A DNA stretch of 19,590 nucleotides from DATHYU01 sp033722675. Lineage in GTDB: Bacteria; Actinomycetota; Acidimicrobiia; Spongiisociales; UBA11373. Below the pieces are notes generated by a model. That model made no database searches. It saw only the letters and a list, made by a program, of their open reading frames with translations, and was not told the DNA's origin. This document shows, piece by piece, positions 9,127 to 16,770 of the stretch. A program made the position numbers and the translations under genes. Location of the stretch: positions 1 through 19,590 of the forward strand of contig JAWVYO010000042.1 of NCBI GenBank assembly GCA_033722675.1. The letters are read 5' to 3'. Position 1 is the first letter of the stretch; every line of letters begins with the position of its first letter.

Positions 9127-9295
9127 CGATGCTCCTCGGGCCGACGGTCGGGCAACGCTACCGCCGGCGGGATCGTTCCCGACGCGCAGGGTCGGGCCTC
9201 CGACGGTCGCCCACCAGGGACGGTCGGCCCCATCGAGGCAGGACCATCGCCGTGCGCAGCACTACCCTCGCCCCGCCGCCGACCCGGGCCCCGAC
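9127..9295. other. Divergent intergenic region between ccdA and the MFS gene
   Basis: This 169-bp stretch is the longest non-coding gap in the window if the MFS gene starts at 9296. It holds the ccdA promoter and Shine-Dalgarno on the minus strand, and a TACCCT hexamer (9263-9268) facing the MFS gene. I see no RNA gene or strong hairpin in it. Confidence 0.6.
9154..9180 (-). promoter_or_regulatory. SigR/SigH-like ECF promoter of ccdA
   Basis: On the minus strand GGGAAC (9175-9180) is followed by exactly 18 nt and GTT (9154-9156). This equals the GGGAAY-N18-GTT consensus of the actinobacterial thiol-stress sigma factors SigR/SigH. It would start a transcript with a leader of roughly 20 nt that contains the ccdA Shine-Dalgarno. 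A housekeeping-like TAGCGT hexamer overlaps it (9155-9160). The match in front of a thiol-redox gene is suggestive, not proven. Confidence 0.45.
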
Positions 9296-10549
9296 GTGCG
9301 TCTCCTCCGCCACCTCCAGCCGCCGGCGCCGCTCGCGCGGCGAGAGATCCGCGTGCTCGCCCTGCTCGGGATCGTCGCCTTCACCCAGGGGTGGACGGGC
9401 GCCGTGATCACGCACACGCTCGCCTTCACTCGTGTCACCTTCGACCTCAGCGACTCCCGCATCAGCGACGTCCTCGCCCTGACCCGCGCCGTGGCGCTCC
9501 TCGCGCTCGCCTTCTCGTGGTGGGGCGACCGCCGGGGACGCCGTGCGCCGCTGCTCCTGGCCTTCTTCGTCCTGCCCGCCGCCAACCTGGTCACCGCCTT
9601 CGTCCCGGGCGTCGTCGGCTTCGCGGCCCTCCAGTCGATCGCCCGGGTCGGGACGATCGCGGTGGGCGGCCTCGCGCTCGTGGTTCTCGCCGAGGAGGTC
9701 CAGCCCGCCATTCGGGGCTACGCATCGAGCCTGTACGCCCTCCTCGGAAGCTCGGGCACCGGCTTCGGGCTGCTCCTCAGCGGCATCGCCGAGGCCTCGC
9801 CGGAGGCGTGGCGCTGGCTCTTCGCAGCGAGCTCGCTCCCCCTCCTCGCCTTCCCGCTGCTCGTGCGCCACCTCGCCGAATCCCGCGCCTGGCGGCGAGC
9901 CCCGGTCCGTCCGCCGCTGTCGGAGGCCCTCCGCGGTGTGCACGCCCGCCGGTTCTGGCCGATGGCCGGCCTGTCCTTCGCCCTCGCCGCCTTCACCGGT
10001 CCGGGAGCCAACTTCGTGCTCGTACGGATGGTGAACACCCTCGACTGGCAGCAGGGGACGGCGGCGCTGCTCCTCGCAGCCGTCAGCACCCCGGCGGTGA
10101 TCCTCGGGCTGCTCCTGGGCGGACGCGCCGCCGACGTGGCGGGACGGCGGCCGACCGAGGCGGTGTCGATCCTCGTCGGAGTGGCCGGGGGGATCCTCTT
10201 CTACTACTCGGAGACCGGTTGGCTCCTCGGCCTCGGCATCTTCACGTCGGTCCTGGGCGCCTCGGCCCTCGGCCCCGCCTTCGCCTCCCAGCGCTCGGAA
10301 CTCTTCCCCACGGGCGTACGGGCCACGGCGGCGGCCTGGCTGACCAACGCCGCCATCGTCGGGGGGCTCTTCGGGTTCCTCGCCGGACGGTTCGTCATCG
10401 ACGCCTTCGGGATCCCGGCGACCATGGCGGCCCTCGGGGGGCTCCTGGTGGCCGCCAGCTCGCTCATCCTGCTGCTCCCCGAGACGAAGGGGACCCACCT
10501 CACCGACCCAGGGGACCCGCTGACGCCGCCCGGCGCCATCCCAGTGTGA
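9296..10549 (+). CDS. MFS transporter
   Basis: This is a 417-residue major facilitator superfamily permease with about 12 hydrophobic segments. The motif-A loop WWGDRRGRR at 75-83 lies between TM2 and TM3, and its repeat GGRAADVAGRR lies in the second half, so both six-helix halves are intact. The substrate cannot be read. The frame is open to a GTG at 9107, but that would give 63 low-complexity residues lying across the ccdA promoter. I prefer the GTG at 9296-9298, just before LLRHLQPPAPLARREIRVLALLG; this start is moderately sure. A TACCCT hexamer at 9263-9268 could be the -10. The last 50 bp overlap the convergent MATE gene. Confidence 0.88.
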   Translation: MRLLRHLQPPAPLARREIRVLALLGIVAFTQGWTGAVITHTLAFTRVTFDLSDSRISDVLALTRAVALLALAFSWWGDRRGRRAPLLLAFFVLPAANLVTAFVPGVVGFAALQSIARVGTIAVGGLALVVLAEEVQPAIRGYASSLYALLGSSGTGFGLLLSGIAEASPEAWRWLFAASSLPLLAFPLLVRHLAESRAWRRAPVRPPLSEALRGVHARRFWPMAGLSFALAAFTGPGANFVLVRMVNTLDWQQGTAALLLAAVSTPAVILGLLLGGRAADVAGRRPTEAVSILVGVAGGILFYYSETGWLLGLGIFTSVLGASALGPAFASQRSELFPTGVRATAAAWLTNAAIVGGLFGFLAGRFVIDAFGIPATMAALGGLLVAASSLILLLPETKGTHLTDPGDPLTPPGAIPV

Positions 10550-11816
10550 CGAGCCGGCTCGCCACGAGCACGACCAGCCCCCACCAGACGCCGGTCAGGC
10601 CCCAGCCGAGCGGCAGCACGAGGAAGAGCACCACCGACGCCGCCACCGCCGACACGAACATCGCCACCGCGAGGAACCCGAAGTCAGCGAGACCGAGGAA
10701 CACCCCGTCCCAGACGAAGACGACTGCTGCGAGGGGCTGCAGCGCCACGAGGAACCAGTAGACCGAGCGGATCGCCTCGACGACTTCGGGATCGGAGGTG
10801 AACCATCCCGGCAGCGGACCGGACACCGCCGCGAGGACCGCCGCCAGCCCGACGCCGACGACGGCCCCCATGACGACGAGCCGGTCGGAGATGAATCGCC
10901 CCTCGCCGCGGTCGCCGGAGCCGACGCGGCGGCCCACCATCGCCTGCGCCGCGATGGCGAGGGCATCGACGGCCAGCGCCAGGAAGATGAACAGCTGCAT
11001 CACCACCTGGTGCGCGGCGACCGCCTCGTCGGACACCCGGGTGGCGACCGCCGTGGCGATCGTGAAGGTCGCCAGCAACGAGCCGGTGCGCACGGCCAGG
11101 TCGCGACCCACGACCAGGAAGGCACGCAGCTCGTCGAGGCGCGGACGCCACGCCGTCACACCGAGACGGGAGCGCCGCCGCCCGACCAGGCCGAAGAACC
11201 AGACGGCCCCCACCCACTGCGCGATCACCGTCGCCCACGCGGCGCCGGCCACCTCGAGGCCGGCCCCGAAGATCAGCAGCGGGTCCAGCACGAGGTTCAC
11301 GACGTTCACCCCCAGGGTGACGACGAGGGGGGTCCGGGTGTCCTGGTATCCGCGGTACGAGCCGTGCCCGGCGCGGATCACGAGGACGGCGGGGATGGCG
11401 AGGGCACGGATGCGCAGGTAGGTGGTCGCCTCGTCCCGCACGCCGCCCGTGGCCCCCATCACCCCGAGCACCGGGTCGAGGAACAGCTCGAGCACCACGA
11501 GCGTGACCGTCCCGGCGACCACCGCGACGAGGAAGGCGGTGGCGGTCGCCCGCCCGGCTCGCTCGAGGTCGTTCGCTCCGAAGGCCCTGGCGACGAGCGA
11601 CGTGGTCCCGTACTCGAGGAAGTTGAAGAGGAAGAACGCCACGGCGAACACCGCCGAGGCCACCCCCAGCGCGCCGAGGGCGTCGTCGCCGAGACGCCCG
11701 ACGAAGGCGGTGTCGACGAGGGAGAGCAGCGGGTCGGCGACGAGGGCGCCGAGGGCCGGGATGCCGAGGGCTGCGATCTCGCGGTCGAACCGGGTCCGCA
11801 GCGACCAGATCCTCAC
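10500..11816 (-). CDS. MATE-family (DinF-like) efflux transporter
   Basis: A 438-residue multidrug and toxin extrusion antiporter with about 12 hydrophobic helices. The N-terminal region EIAALGIPALGALVADPLLSLVDTAFVGRLG carries the conserved membrane aspartate near residue 35. The sequence GSYRGYQDTRTPL is typical of the DinF branch. MATE proteins exchange Na+ or H+ for organic cations; the substrate here is unknown. The start is GTG at 11814-11816, overlapping the nth stop as GTGA; the longer frame upstream lies inside nth and is rejected. Its 3' end crosses the MFS gene by 50 bp on the opposite strand. Confidence 0.92.
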   Translation of the reverse strand: MRIWSLRTRFDREIAALGIPALGALVADPLLSLVDTAFVGRLGDDALGALGVASAVFAVAFFLFNFLEYGTTSLVARAFGANDLERAGRATATAFLVAVVAGTVTLVVLELFLDPVLGVMGATGGVRDEATTYLRIRALAIPAVLVIRAGHGSYRGYQDTRTPLVVTLGVNVVNLVLDPLLIFGAGLEVAGAAWATVIAQWVGAVWFFGLVGRRRSRLGVTAWRPRLDELRAFLVVGRDLAVRTGSLLATFTIATAVATRVSDEAVAAHQVVMQLFIFLALAVDALAIAAQAMVGRRVGSGDRGEGRFISDRLVVMGAVVGVGLAAVLAAVSGPLPGWFTSDPEVVEAIRSVYWFLVALQPLAAVVFVWDGVFLGLADFGFLAVAMFVSAVAASVVLFLVLPLGWGLTGVWWGLVVLVASRLVTLGWRRAASAGPLGR

Positions 11817-12478
11817 GGAGCCGGCGTCTTGTCGTCGTACGCGCACCGGTCGCGCAGCGGGCACTCCCAGCACCGGGGCTTCCGGGCGTCGCAGACGTCG
11901 CGGCCGAACTGGATGAACCGCATGGAGATCCCCGCCCAGCGGCGCTCCGGGTAGAGCCCGCGCAGCTCGAACTCGATCTTCACGGGGTCGGACTCCTCCG
12001 TCAGGCCGAGCCGGTTCGTCACCCGCTTCACGTGGGTGTCGACGGCGATGGCCGGCTCGCCGAAGGCCTCGGCCAGCACCACCGACGCGGTCTTGCGGCC
12101 GACACCCCGCAGTTCGGTGAGGGCGTCGAGATCCTGCGGCACGTCGCCGTCGAAGCGATCGACGAGGTCGCGGCTGAGGGCGATGATCGACTTCGTCTTC
12201 TGGCGGTAGAAACCCGTCGAGAAGATCACCTCTTCGACCTCCTCGGGGTTCGCCGAGGCGAGGTCCTCGGGGCCCGGCCACCGCTCGAAGAGGTCCTCCG
12301 TGACCCGGTTCACGTTCTCGTCGGTGGTCTGGGCGGACATGACGGTGGCGACGAGCAGCTGCCACGGGTCCTCGTAGTCCAGGGCGGTCCCGATGTCGGG
12401 GTAGCGCTTTTCCAGGCGATCGAGGACGACGCGCGCGTTGCGCCGCTCCTCGGTGGAGAACTCGGGGGCCTCGGGCAT
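11813..12478 (-). CDS. nth: Endonuclease III (DNA glycosylase/AP lyase)
   Basis: Nth removes oxidised pyrimidines and cuts the abasic strand in base excision repair. It has 221 residues, full length. The helix-hairpin-helix LRGVGRKTASVVL contains catalytic K129, and D147 in AVDTHVKRV is the second catalytic residue. The C-terminal [4Fe-4S] cluster uses C196, C203, C206 and C212 with the standard C-x6-C-x2-C-x5-C spacing. The ATG at 12476-12478 lies 8 nt past a TACGAT -10 on the minus strand, so the message has almost no leader. It is the first gene of an nth-MATE pair. Confidence 0.97.
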   Translation of the reverse strand: MPEAPEFSTEERRNARVVLDRLEKRYPDIGTALDYEDPWQLLVATVMSAQTTDENVNRVTEDLFERWPGPEDLASANPEEVEEVIFSTGFYRQKTKSIIALSRDLVDRFDGDVPQDLDALTELRGVGRKTASVVLAEAFGEPAIAVDTHVKRVTNRLGLTEESDPVKIEFELRGLYPERRWAGISMRFIQFGRDVCDARKPRCWECPLRDRCAYDDKTPAP

Positions 12479-12513
12479 GACCGGGGATCGTATCCGCCGA
12501 TACCCTCGACGTC
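12479..12513. promoter_or_regulatory. 35-bp divergent promoter region, nth / ArsM-like gene
   Basis: Only 35 bp separate two divergent start codons. For nth (minus), TACGAT is at 12487-12492, 8 nt before ATG. For the methyltransferase (plus), TACCCT is at 12501-12506, 7 nt before GTG. A -35-like ATGACC (12477-12482, 18-bp spacer) for the plus gene would overlap the nth start codon. The two polymerase footprints must overlap, so the genes may compete for transcription. Confidence 0.55.
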
Positions 12514-13287
12514 GTGAGTGACCGCATCCGGGACGCCTATGCCCGCGTCGCGGCGGGCGTCTCGGCCCGCCCCGCCGACGCGTCGACCGCCGTGGGCTAC
12601 ACGACCGGTGACATCGCCTCCGTGCCCGAGGACGCCGACCTCGGCCTCGGCTGCGGCACCCCGCTGCGGCTCGTCACCGTCGAACCCGGGTGGACGGTGC
12701 TCGACCTCGGTTCCGGCGCCGGCCTCGACTGCCTCCTGGCCGCCGGGCGGGTCGGCCCGTCGGGACGGGTGATCGGCATCGACGTCGTGCCCGCGATGGT
12801 GGAGCGGGCCACAGCCAACGCCCGGTCCGCCGGCGTCGACCACGTCGAGTTCCGCGTCGGCGACCTGCGGGAGCTGCCCGTCGCCGACGCGTCGGTGGAT
12901 CTCGTGATCTCCAACTGCGTGATCTCGCTGGTGCCCGACCGCGCCGAGGTCTATCACGAGGCCCGCCGCGTGCTGCGACCCGGCGGGCACCTGGCGGTCT
13001 CGGACACGATCGTGACGGCCCCCCTGCCCGAGGAGCTCGCCCGGGAGGTGGCGTCCCGGGACCTCGCCTGGCTCACCCGGACGGACACACCCGGGGACTA
13101 CGTGCGCATGGTCGTCGACGCCGGGTTCGCCGACGTCGCCATCGCCTCGACCACGCCCTATCCGCCCGACCTGGCCTTCGAGGACGCCCTCGTCGACGAG
13201 CTCGTCGCCGCGGGGATCCCGTCCGCCGCGATCGGCGCCGCGGCCTCCTCGATGATGAGCCTCGACGTCGTGGCCCGAAGGCCCTAG
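12514..13287 (+). CDS. ArsM-like SAM-dependent methyltransferase lacking the third conserved Cys
   Basis: This 257-residue class I methyltransferase closely follows bacterial arsenite methyltransferases: DIASVPEDADLGLGCGTP (C47), SAM motif VLDLGSGAGLDCLLAA (62-77), GRVIGIDVVPAMVERA, LPVADASVDLVISNCVISL (C135) and RPGGHLAVSDTI. ArsM enzymes methylate As(III) through three cysteines. The first two are present, but the third, normally in a CVxGA-like stretch after the PLPEEL motif, is replaced; by my alignment W186 sits there. No C-terminal Cys pair is present. It may make only a monomethyl product, or use another substrate. The GTG at 12514 follows a TACCCT hexamer by 7 nt (leaderless). No ars genes are adjacent. 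Confidence 0.85.
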   Translation: MSDRIRDAYARVAAGVSARPADASTAVGYTTGDIASVPEDADLGLGCGTPLRLVTVEPGWTVLDLGSGAGLDCLLAAGRVGPSGRVIGIDVVPAMVERATANARSAGVDHVEFRVGDLRELPVADASVDLVISNCVISLVPDRAEVYHEARRVLRPGGHLAVSDTIVTAPLPEELAREVASRDLAWLTRTDTPGDYVRMVVDAGFADVAIASTTPYPPDLAFEDALVDELVAAGIPSAAIGAAASSMMSLDVVARRP

Positions 13288-13295
13288 GGACCCCA

Positions 13296-13311
13296 CCGGT
13301 CGCCCGACCGG
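13296..13311 (+). terminator. Hairpin after the ArsM-like gene
   Basis: CCGGTC-GCCC-GACCGG is a 6-bp perfect stem with a 4-nt loop, 8 bp after the methyltransferase stop and 19 bp before the -10 of the next gene. It has no U-run. It is a plausible weak intrinsic terminator separating the two genes. Confidence 0.45.
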
Positions 13312-13329
13312 CGCGGACGGCGCGCGGGG

Positions 13330-13344
13330 TACGCTCTCCGGCCC
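13330..13344 (+). promoter_or_regulatory. Promoter of the ABC transporter gene (-10 TACGCT)
   Basis: TACGCT at 13330-13335 precedes the ATG by 9 nt, so the transcript would have at most a very short leader. No Shine-Dalgarno is seen. The spacing is slightly longer than at trpC, trpE and the ThyX-like gene, so this call is weaker. Confidence 0.4.
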
Positions 13345-15162
13345 ATGGCCGATCGTCCCCATCCCATCGTCCGGCTCACCCGTCAGGCGCGTGCCCATCG
13401 CGGACGCATGGCGGCGGCGACCACGTTCTCCGTACTGAACCGCGTGGTGGACCTGGCGCCGCCGCTGCTGATCGGCGCCGCGATCGACATCGTCGTGGAG
13501 GGCGAGTCGAGCATCGTGTCGTGGTCCGGGGTGGAATCGACGACGGCACTGCTGTGGGTGCTCGCCGGCGTGACGCTGGCGGTGTGGGGGGCGGAGTCGG
13601 TCTTCGAGTACGTGCACGCCGTCCAGTGGCGCAACCTCGCCCAGACGGTCCAGCACGAGTTGCGGGTGGACGCCTACGACCACATGCAGCACCTCGAGCT
13701 GTCGTACTTCGAGGATCGGGGCACCGGGGACCTGATGGCGATCCTCAACGACGACGTGAACCAGCTGGAACGGTTCCTCGACCGCGGGGCGAACGATCTC
13801 ATCCAGACGCTGACCTCGGTGGTGACGATCGGGGTGGCCTTCGCGATCATCGCCCCCGGCGTCGCCTGGCTCGCGTTCGTGCCGATCCCGGTGATCGTGG
13901 CGGGTTCGCTGCGTTTCCAGGCCCGCATCGCTCCCCGGTACGCCTCGGTCCGCGAGCAGGCCGGGCTCCTCAACGGCCAGCTGAACAACAACATCAGCGG
14001 CATCGCGACGGTGAAGAGCTTCACCAGCGAGGACATCGAGACGGCCCGGATCACCGACTACTCCGAGGACTACCGCACCCGGAACCGCAGCGCCATCCGG
14101 CTCAGCTCCGCCTTCAGTCCCATCATCCGCATGGCCATCGTCGTCGGGTTCACCGCCACCCTCGTGTACGGCGGCGTCCTCGCCGCCAACGGCGACATGT
14201 CCGTCGGCTCCTACGGCGTGATGGTCTTCCTCACCCAGCGGCTGCTCTGGCCGCTCACCCGGTTGGGCGAGACCGTCGACCTGTACCACCGGGCCATGGC
14301 CTCCACGAACCGGATCCTGGACGTCCTCGACACCGACCCGACCATCGTCCCCGGATCCGTCGCCCTCGACCGGGTGGACGGTGCGGTTCGCTTCGAGGAC
14401 GTGTCGTTCGCCTACCACCGCGACGCCCCGGTGCTCGAGGGCCTCGACCTGGAGATCCCTGCCGGCGACACGATCGCCATCGTCGGCGCCACCGGGGCCG
14501 GCAAGAGCACCGTGATCAAGCTGCTGCTGCGCTTCTACGACCCGACCGGGGGCCGCATCACGCTCGACGGCCACGACCTGCGGGAGCTGGACTTCGCCAC
14601 CCTGCGGGGGGCGGTCGGACTGGTGAGCCAGGACGTGTTCCTGTTCCACGGGACGGTGCGGGAGAACATCGAGTACGGCCGGCCCGGGGCGTCGCTCGAG
14701 GAGGTGGTCGCGGCCGCCGAGCTCGCCGAGGCCCACGAGTTCGTGACGACCCTTCCCGAGGGGTACGCGACGATCGTCGGCGAACGCGGTCAGAAGCTGT
14801 CGGGCGGGCAGCGTCAGCGGATCTCGATCGCCCGGGCGATCCTGAAGGATCCGGCGATCCTCGTCCTCGACGAGGCCACGTCGTCGGTGGACAACGAGAC
14901 CGAGGCCGCGATCCAGCGGTCACTCGTCCGGGTGTCGGAGGACCGGACGACGATCGTCATCGCCCACCGGCTGTCGACGATCCGCGACGCCGACACGATC
15001 TACGTCCTCGAGGACGGACGCCTGGTCGAGCAGGGCGCCCACGAGGACCTCCTCGAGGCGGAGGGCCTCTACGCCGGGCTGTGGGCGGTACAGACGGGTG
15101 CGGCGTCGCGTCGAACCCGGCACCGTCGCTCGGTCGCGCCCGGCGGCGACCACCCCGGGTAA
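13345..15162 (+). CDS. ABC exporter half-transporter (fused membrane and ATPase domains)
   Basis: A 605-residue type-IV ABC exporter subunit of the MsbA/multidrug class, expected to work as a dimer. The six-helix membrane domain covers about 20-320. The nucleotide-binding domain starts at about 347 (VRFEDVSFAY). It has Walker A GATGAGKST (381-389), Q-loop Q429, signature LSGGQ (485-489), Walker B ILVLDE with catalytic E510 (505-510), and switch H541 in IAHRLST. All ATPase residues are intact. The tail after 585 is Arg/Gly-rich and may be disordered. The ATG at 13345 is the obvious start (MADRPHPIVRLTRQA). A second half-transporter is not adjacent, supporting a homodimer. The substrate is unknown. 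Confidence 0.95.
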   Translation: MADRPHPIVRLTRQARAHRGRMAAATTFSVLNRVVDLAPPLLIGAAIDIVVEGESSIVSWSGVESTTALLWVLAGVTLAVWGAESVFEYVHAVQWRNLAQTVQHELRVDAYDHMQHLELSYFEDRGTGDLMAILNDDVNQLERFLDRGANDLIQTLTSVVTIGVAFAIIAPGVAWLAFVPIPVIVAGSLRFQARIAPRYASVREQAGLLNGQLNNNISGIATVKSFTSEDIETARITDYSEDYRTRNRSAIRLSSAFSPIIRMAIVVGFTATLVYGGVLAANGDMSVGSYGVMVFLTQRLLWPLTRLGETVDLYHRAMASTNRILDVLDTDPTIVPGSVALDRVDGAVRFEDVSFAYHRDAPVLEGLDLEIPAGDTIAIVGATGAGKSTVIKLLLRFYDPTGGRITLDGHDLRELDFATLRGAVGLVSQDVFLFHGTVRENIEYGRPGASLEEVVAAAELAEAHEFVTTLPEGYATIVGERGQKLSGGQRQRISIARAILKDPAILVLDEATSSVDNETEAAIQRSLVRVSEDRTTIVIAHRLSTIRDADTIYVLEDGRLVEQGAHEDLLEAEGLYAGLWAVQTGAASRRTRHRRSVAPGGDHPG

Positions 15163-15192
15163 CCTTCGACGCACCCGATCGAGGACCACCAC

Positions 15193-16284
15193 GTGGCAGA
15201 AGCGACCGTCGACGACCGACCCGGCACCGCATCGCGCCTCGCGTTCCACGGATCCCGGATCGTCATCGATCTGGGGGTGCTGATCGCCCTCGGGTCCATG
15301 AGCCTGCCGTTCGTGACGTCCCCGGCCGGCGACCGCAACGCCATCGAGGCCGACGCCCTCCCGGCGCTCCTGCTGCTGATCCCGGTCTTCCTCATCACCC
15401 TGATCCCCGACCACGCGTGGCCGATCCCGAAGCCGCTCGGCTGGGTGGCGCTCCTGCTCGGCGCCGCCGCCTTCCCCTACGCCCTCGTCAAGCGATTCGA
15501 CGCCGCGCTGCTCGCCGACACCCTCGGCGGTGAGGTGGGCACCGGGGCCACGCTGCTCGTCGTCGGCACGGTCGTGGTGCTCGTGGGAATCGTCTACGGC
15601 CTGGTGCGCGCCGCCCTCGGAATGCAGTCCGGGGGCAGCCCCACCCGGACCGCCCGCATCCCGCGGGGACGGGTGGCCCCCGCTCCGACGGCCGCCGAGC
15701 CCGCCCCCCGGACCGCCACGAAGGTGGCGCCGGTGGTCCAGGCGCCCGCCGCGCCGGCGGCGCCCCGCCCGGCCCCCGACGCCGAGCCGGGGGCGCCGGC
15801 GTCGACGGGTTCGGAACCGCCGACGGCCTCCGAGCCGGAGTCGTCGGAGGACGCCGCCACGCCGCGGCGATCGCCCGCCACGCCCTCTCCGGCGACGCCG
15901 CCTCCCGCCCCCGAGCCGACCGAGCCACCGACCGAACCCCGGCACGACGCTCAGCCGGCGGGGGGCTCGTCGAAGCCGTCCGACGGGGCTGACGACGCCG
16001 GCACCGGGGACGAGCCGCCATCGGAGGCGGCGGATCGCCCCTCCGTCGCCGCGCCGCGGGCCCGGCGGCCCGACCTCGGCGCACCGGCGCCGCGTCCGGC
16101 ACCTCCTGCGGCCGCCGCCCGGGACGAGGACGACGGCAGCGACGAGGAGGAGGATCCGGAGCTCGTCGGCATCGACCTCGAGCTGGCGGACATCCCCACC
16201 ATCGAGGCCACCGACGAGGTGCAGCGCGTCACCACCGACGAGCCGGACGACGCCTCCGGCGACGACGGCCGCGAGGATCGCTGA
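15193..16284 (+). CDS. Four-helix membrane protein with long Pro/Ala/acidic tail
   Basis: I do not recognise a named family. The 363 residues have two parts. The N-terminal part (1-143) has four hydrophobic segments at about 22-42, 55-71, 80-97 and 118-140. The C-terminal part (about 145-363) is low-complexity: rich in Pro, Ala, Glu, Asp and Thr, first basic-proline, then strongly acidic (DEDDGSDEEEDPE). It ends in a more ordered-looking stretch, LVGIDLELADIPTIEATDEV. With four helices both ends should be on the same side. The GTG at 15193 has GAGGA 7 nt upstream; a TAACCT hexamer overlaps the ABC gene stop. It may be co-transcribed with the ABC gene 30 bp upstream. Codon usage matches its neighbours, so I take it as real. 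Confidence 0.82.
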   Translation: MAEATVDDRPGTASRLAFHGSRIVIDLGVLIALGSMSLPFVTSPAGDRNAIEADALPALLLLIPVFLITLIPDHAWPIPKPLGWVALLLGAAAFPYALVKRFDAALLADTLGGEVGTGATLLVVGTVVVLVGIVYGLVRAALGMQSGGSPTRTARIPRGRVAPAPTAAEPAPRTATKVAPVVQAPAAPAAPRPAPDAEPGAPASTGSEPPTASEPESSEDAATPRRSPATPSPATPPPAPEPTEPPTEPRHDAQPAGGSSKPSDGADDAGTGDEPPSEAADRPSVAAPRARRPDLGAPAPRPAPPAAAARDEDDGSDEEEDPELVGIDLELADIPTIEATDEVQRVTTDEPDDASGDDGREDR

Positions 16285-16295
16285 GGGCGCTCAGC
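16280..16295. terminator. Hairpin spanning both stop codons of convergent genes
   Basis: GCTGAG-GGCG-CTCAGC is a perfect 6-bp stem with a 4-nt loop. The plus-strand stop TGA (16282-16284) lies in one arm and the minus-strand stop (16291-16293) in the other. It could end transcription in both directions, though the stem is short. Confidence 0.45.
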
Positions 16296-16749
16296 CGAAG
16301 TTGAACACGATCGCCGCGCCGGCGGCGATGTACAGGAACCCCGCGACGATCTGCCAGAAGGCGGTCGGATTCGCTTCGGGACGAAGACCCTTCCGAAGCC
16401 TCGCCATCGGGTCGCGCTTCTTCGTGATGTCGCCGCGGCGGACGTCGTCGTCCTCGAAATCGTCGGCCGAACGATTCCGCCCGCCCACCAGTGCCTCGAC
16501 CGCACCGAGGCCGATGTTCGTGTAGCCGCCCCCCGACGCCCCGCCGACGAGCAGCAGCAGCGTTCCGAGCGCCACGAAGGTGTAGGCGATGGAGGAGACG
16601 AAGGACAGGCTGCTCAGCCAGAACACGACGAGACCGACGCCAACGGCCCCGGCGCCGCCCATGCCGAAGGCGGCCAGGTAGCCGGGGAAGCGCTCGGCGA
16701 GCGGATCGATCGGATCGGGCTCCGGTGCGGGTCGGCGTCGGCGTGCCAT
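16291..16749 (-). CDS. Small membrane protein, unknown function
   Basis: This 152-residue protein is of no family I can name. It starts with a basic/proline N-terminus (MARRRRPAPEPDPIDPLAERFPGYL). Hydrophobic segments lie at about 23-46 and 52-72. A charged loop at about 90-125 (SADDFEDDDVRRGDITKKRDPMARLRKGLRPE) precedes a final helix at about 131-149. The ATG at 16747-16749 lies 7 nt past a TACGCT -10 hexamer (16757-16762), suggesting its own leaderless promoter even though the gene upstream ends only 21 bp away. It converges on the Pro-rich-tail gene with 6 bp between the stops. Confidence 0.8.
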   Translation of the reverse strand: MARRRRPAPEPDPIDPLAERFPGYLAAFGMGGAGAVGVGLVVFWLSSLSFVSSIAYTFVALGTLLLLVGGASGGGYTNIGLGAVEALVGGRNRSADDFEDDDVRRGDITKKRDPMARLRKGLRPEANPTAFWQIVAGFLYIAAGAAIVFNFG

Positions 16750-16762
16750 CGGCGGAAGCGTA
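16750..16762 (-). promoter_or_regulatory. Leaderless promoter (-10 TACGCT) of the 152-residue membrane protein
   Basis: TACGCT at 16757-16762 (minus strand) is followed by 7 nt and the ATG. The hexamer lies within the 21-bp gap after the upstream gene, which would uncouple the two genes. Motif and spacing only. Confidence 0.5.
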
Positions 16763-16770
16763 CCCGCCGA

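Noticed and set aside
9107..9295. Longer N-terminus for the MFS transporter from the GTG at 9107
   Set aside because: It would overlap the start and promoter of ccdA and adds 63 residues without any MFS feature; the GTG at 9296 fits the first helix.
12310..14736. Minus-strand open frame of 808 codons
   Set aside because: It is antisense to the methyltransferase and ABC genes and shows only repetitive Gly/His/Asp/Val-rich sequence.
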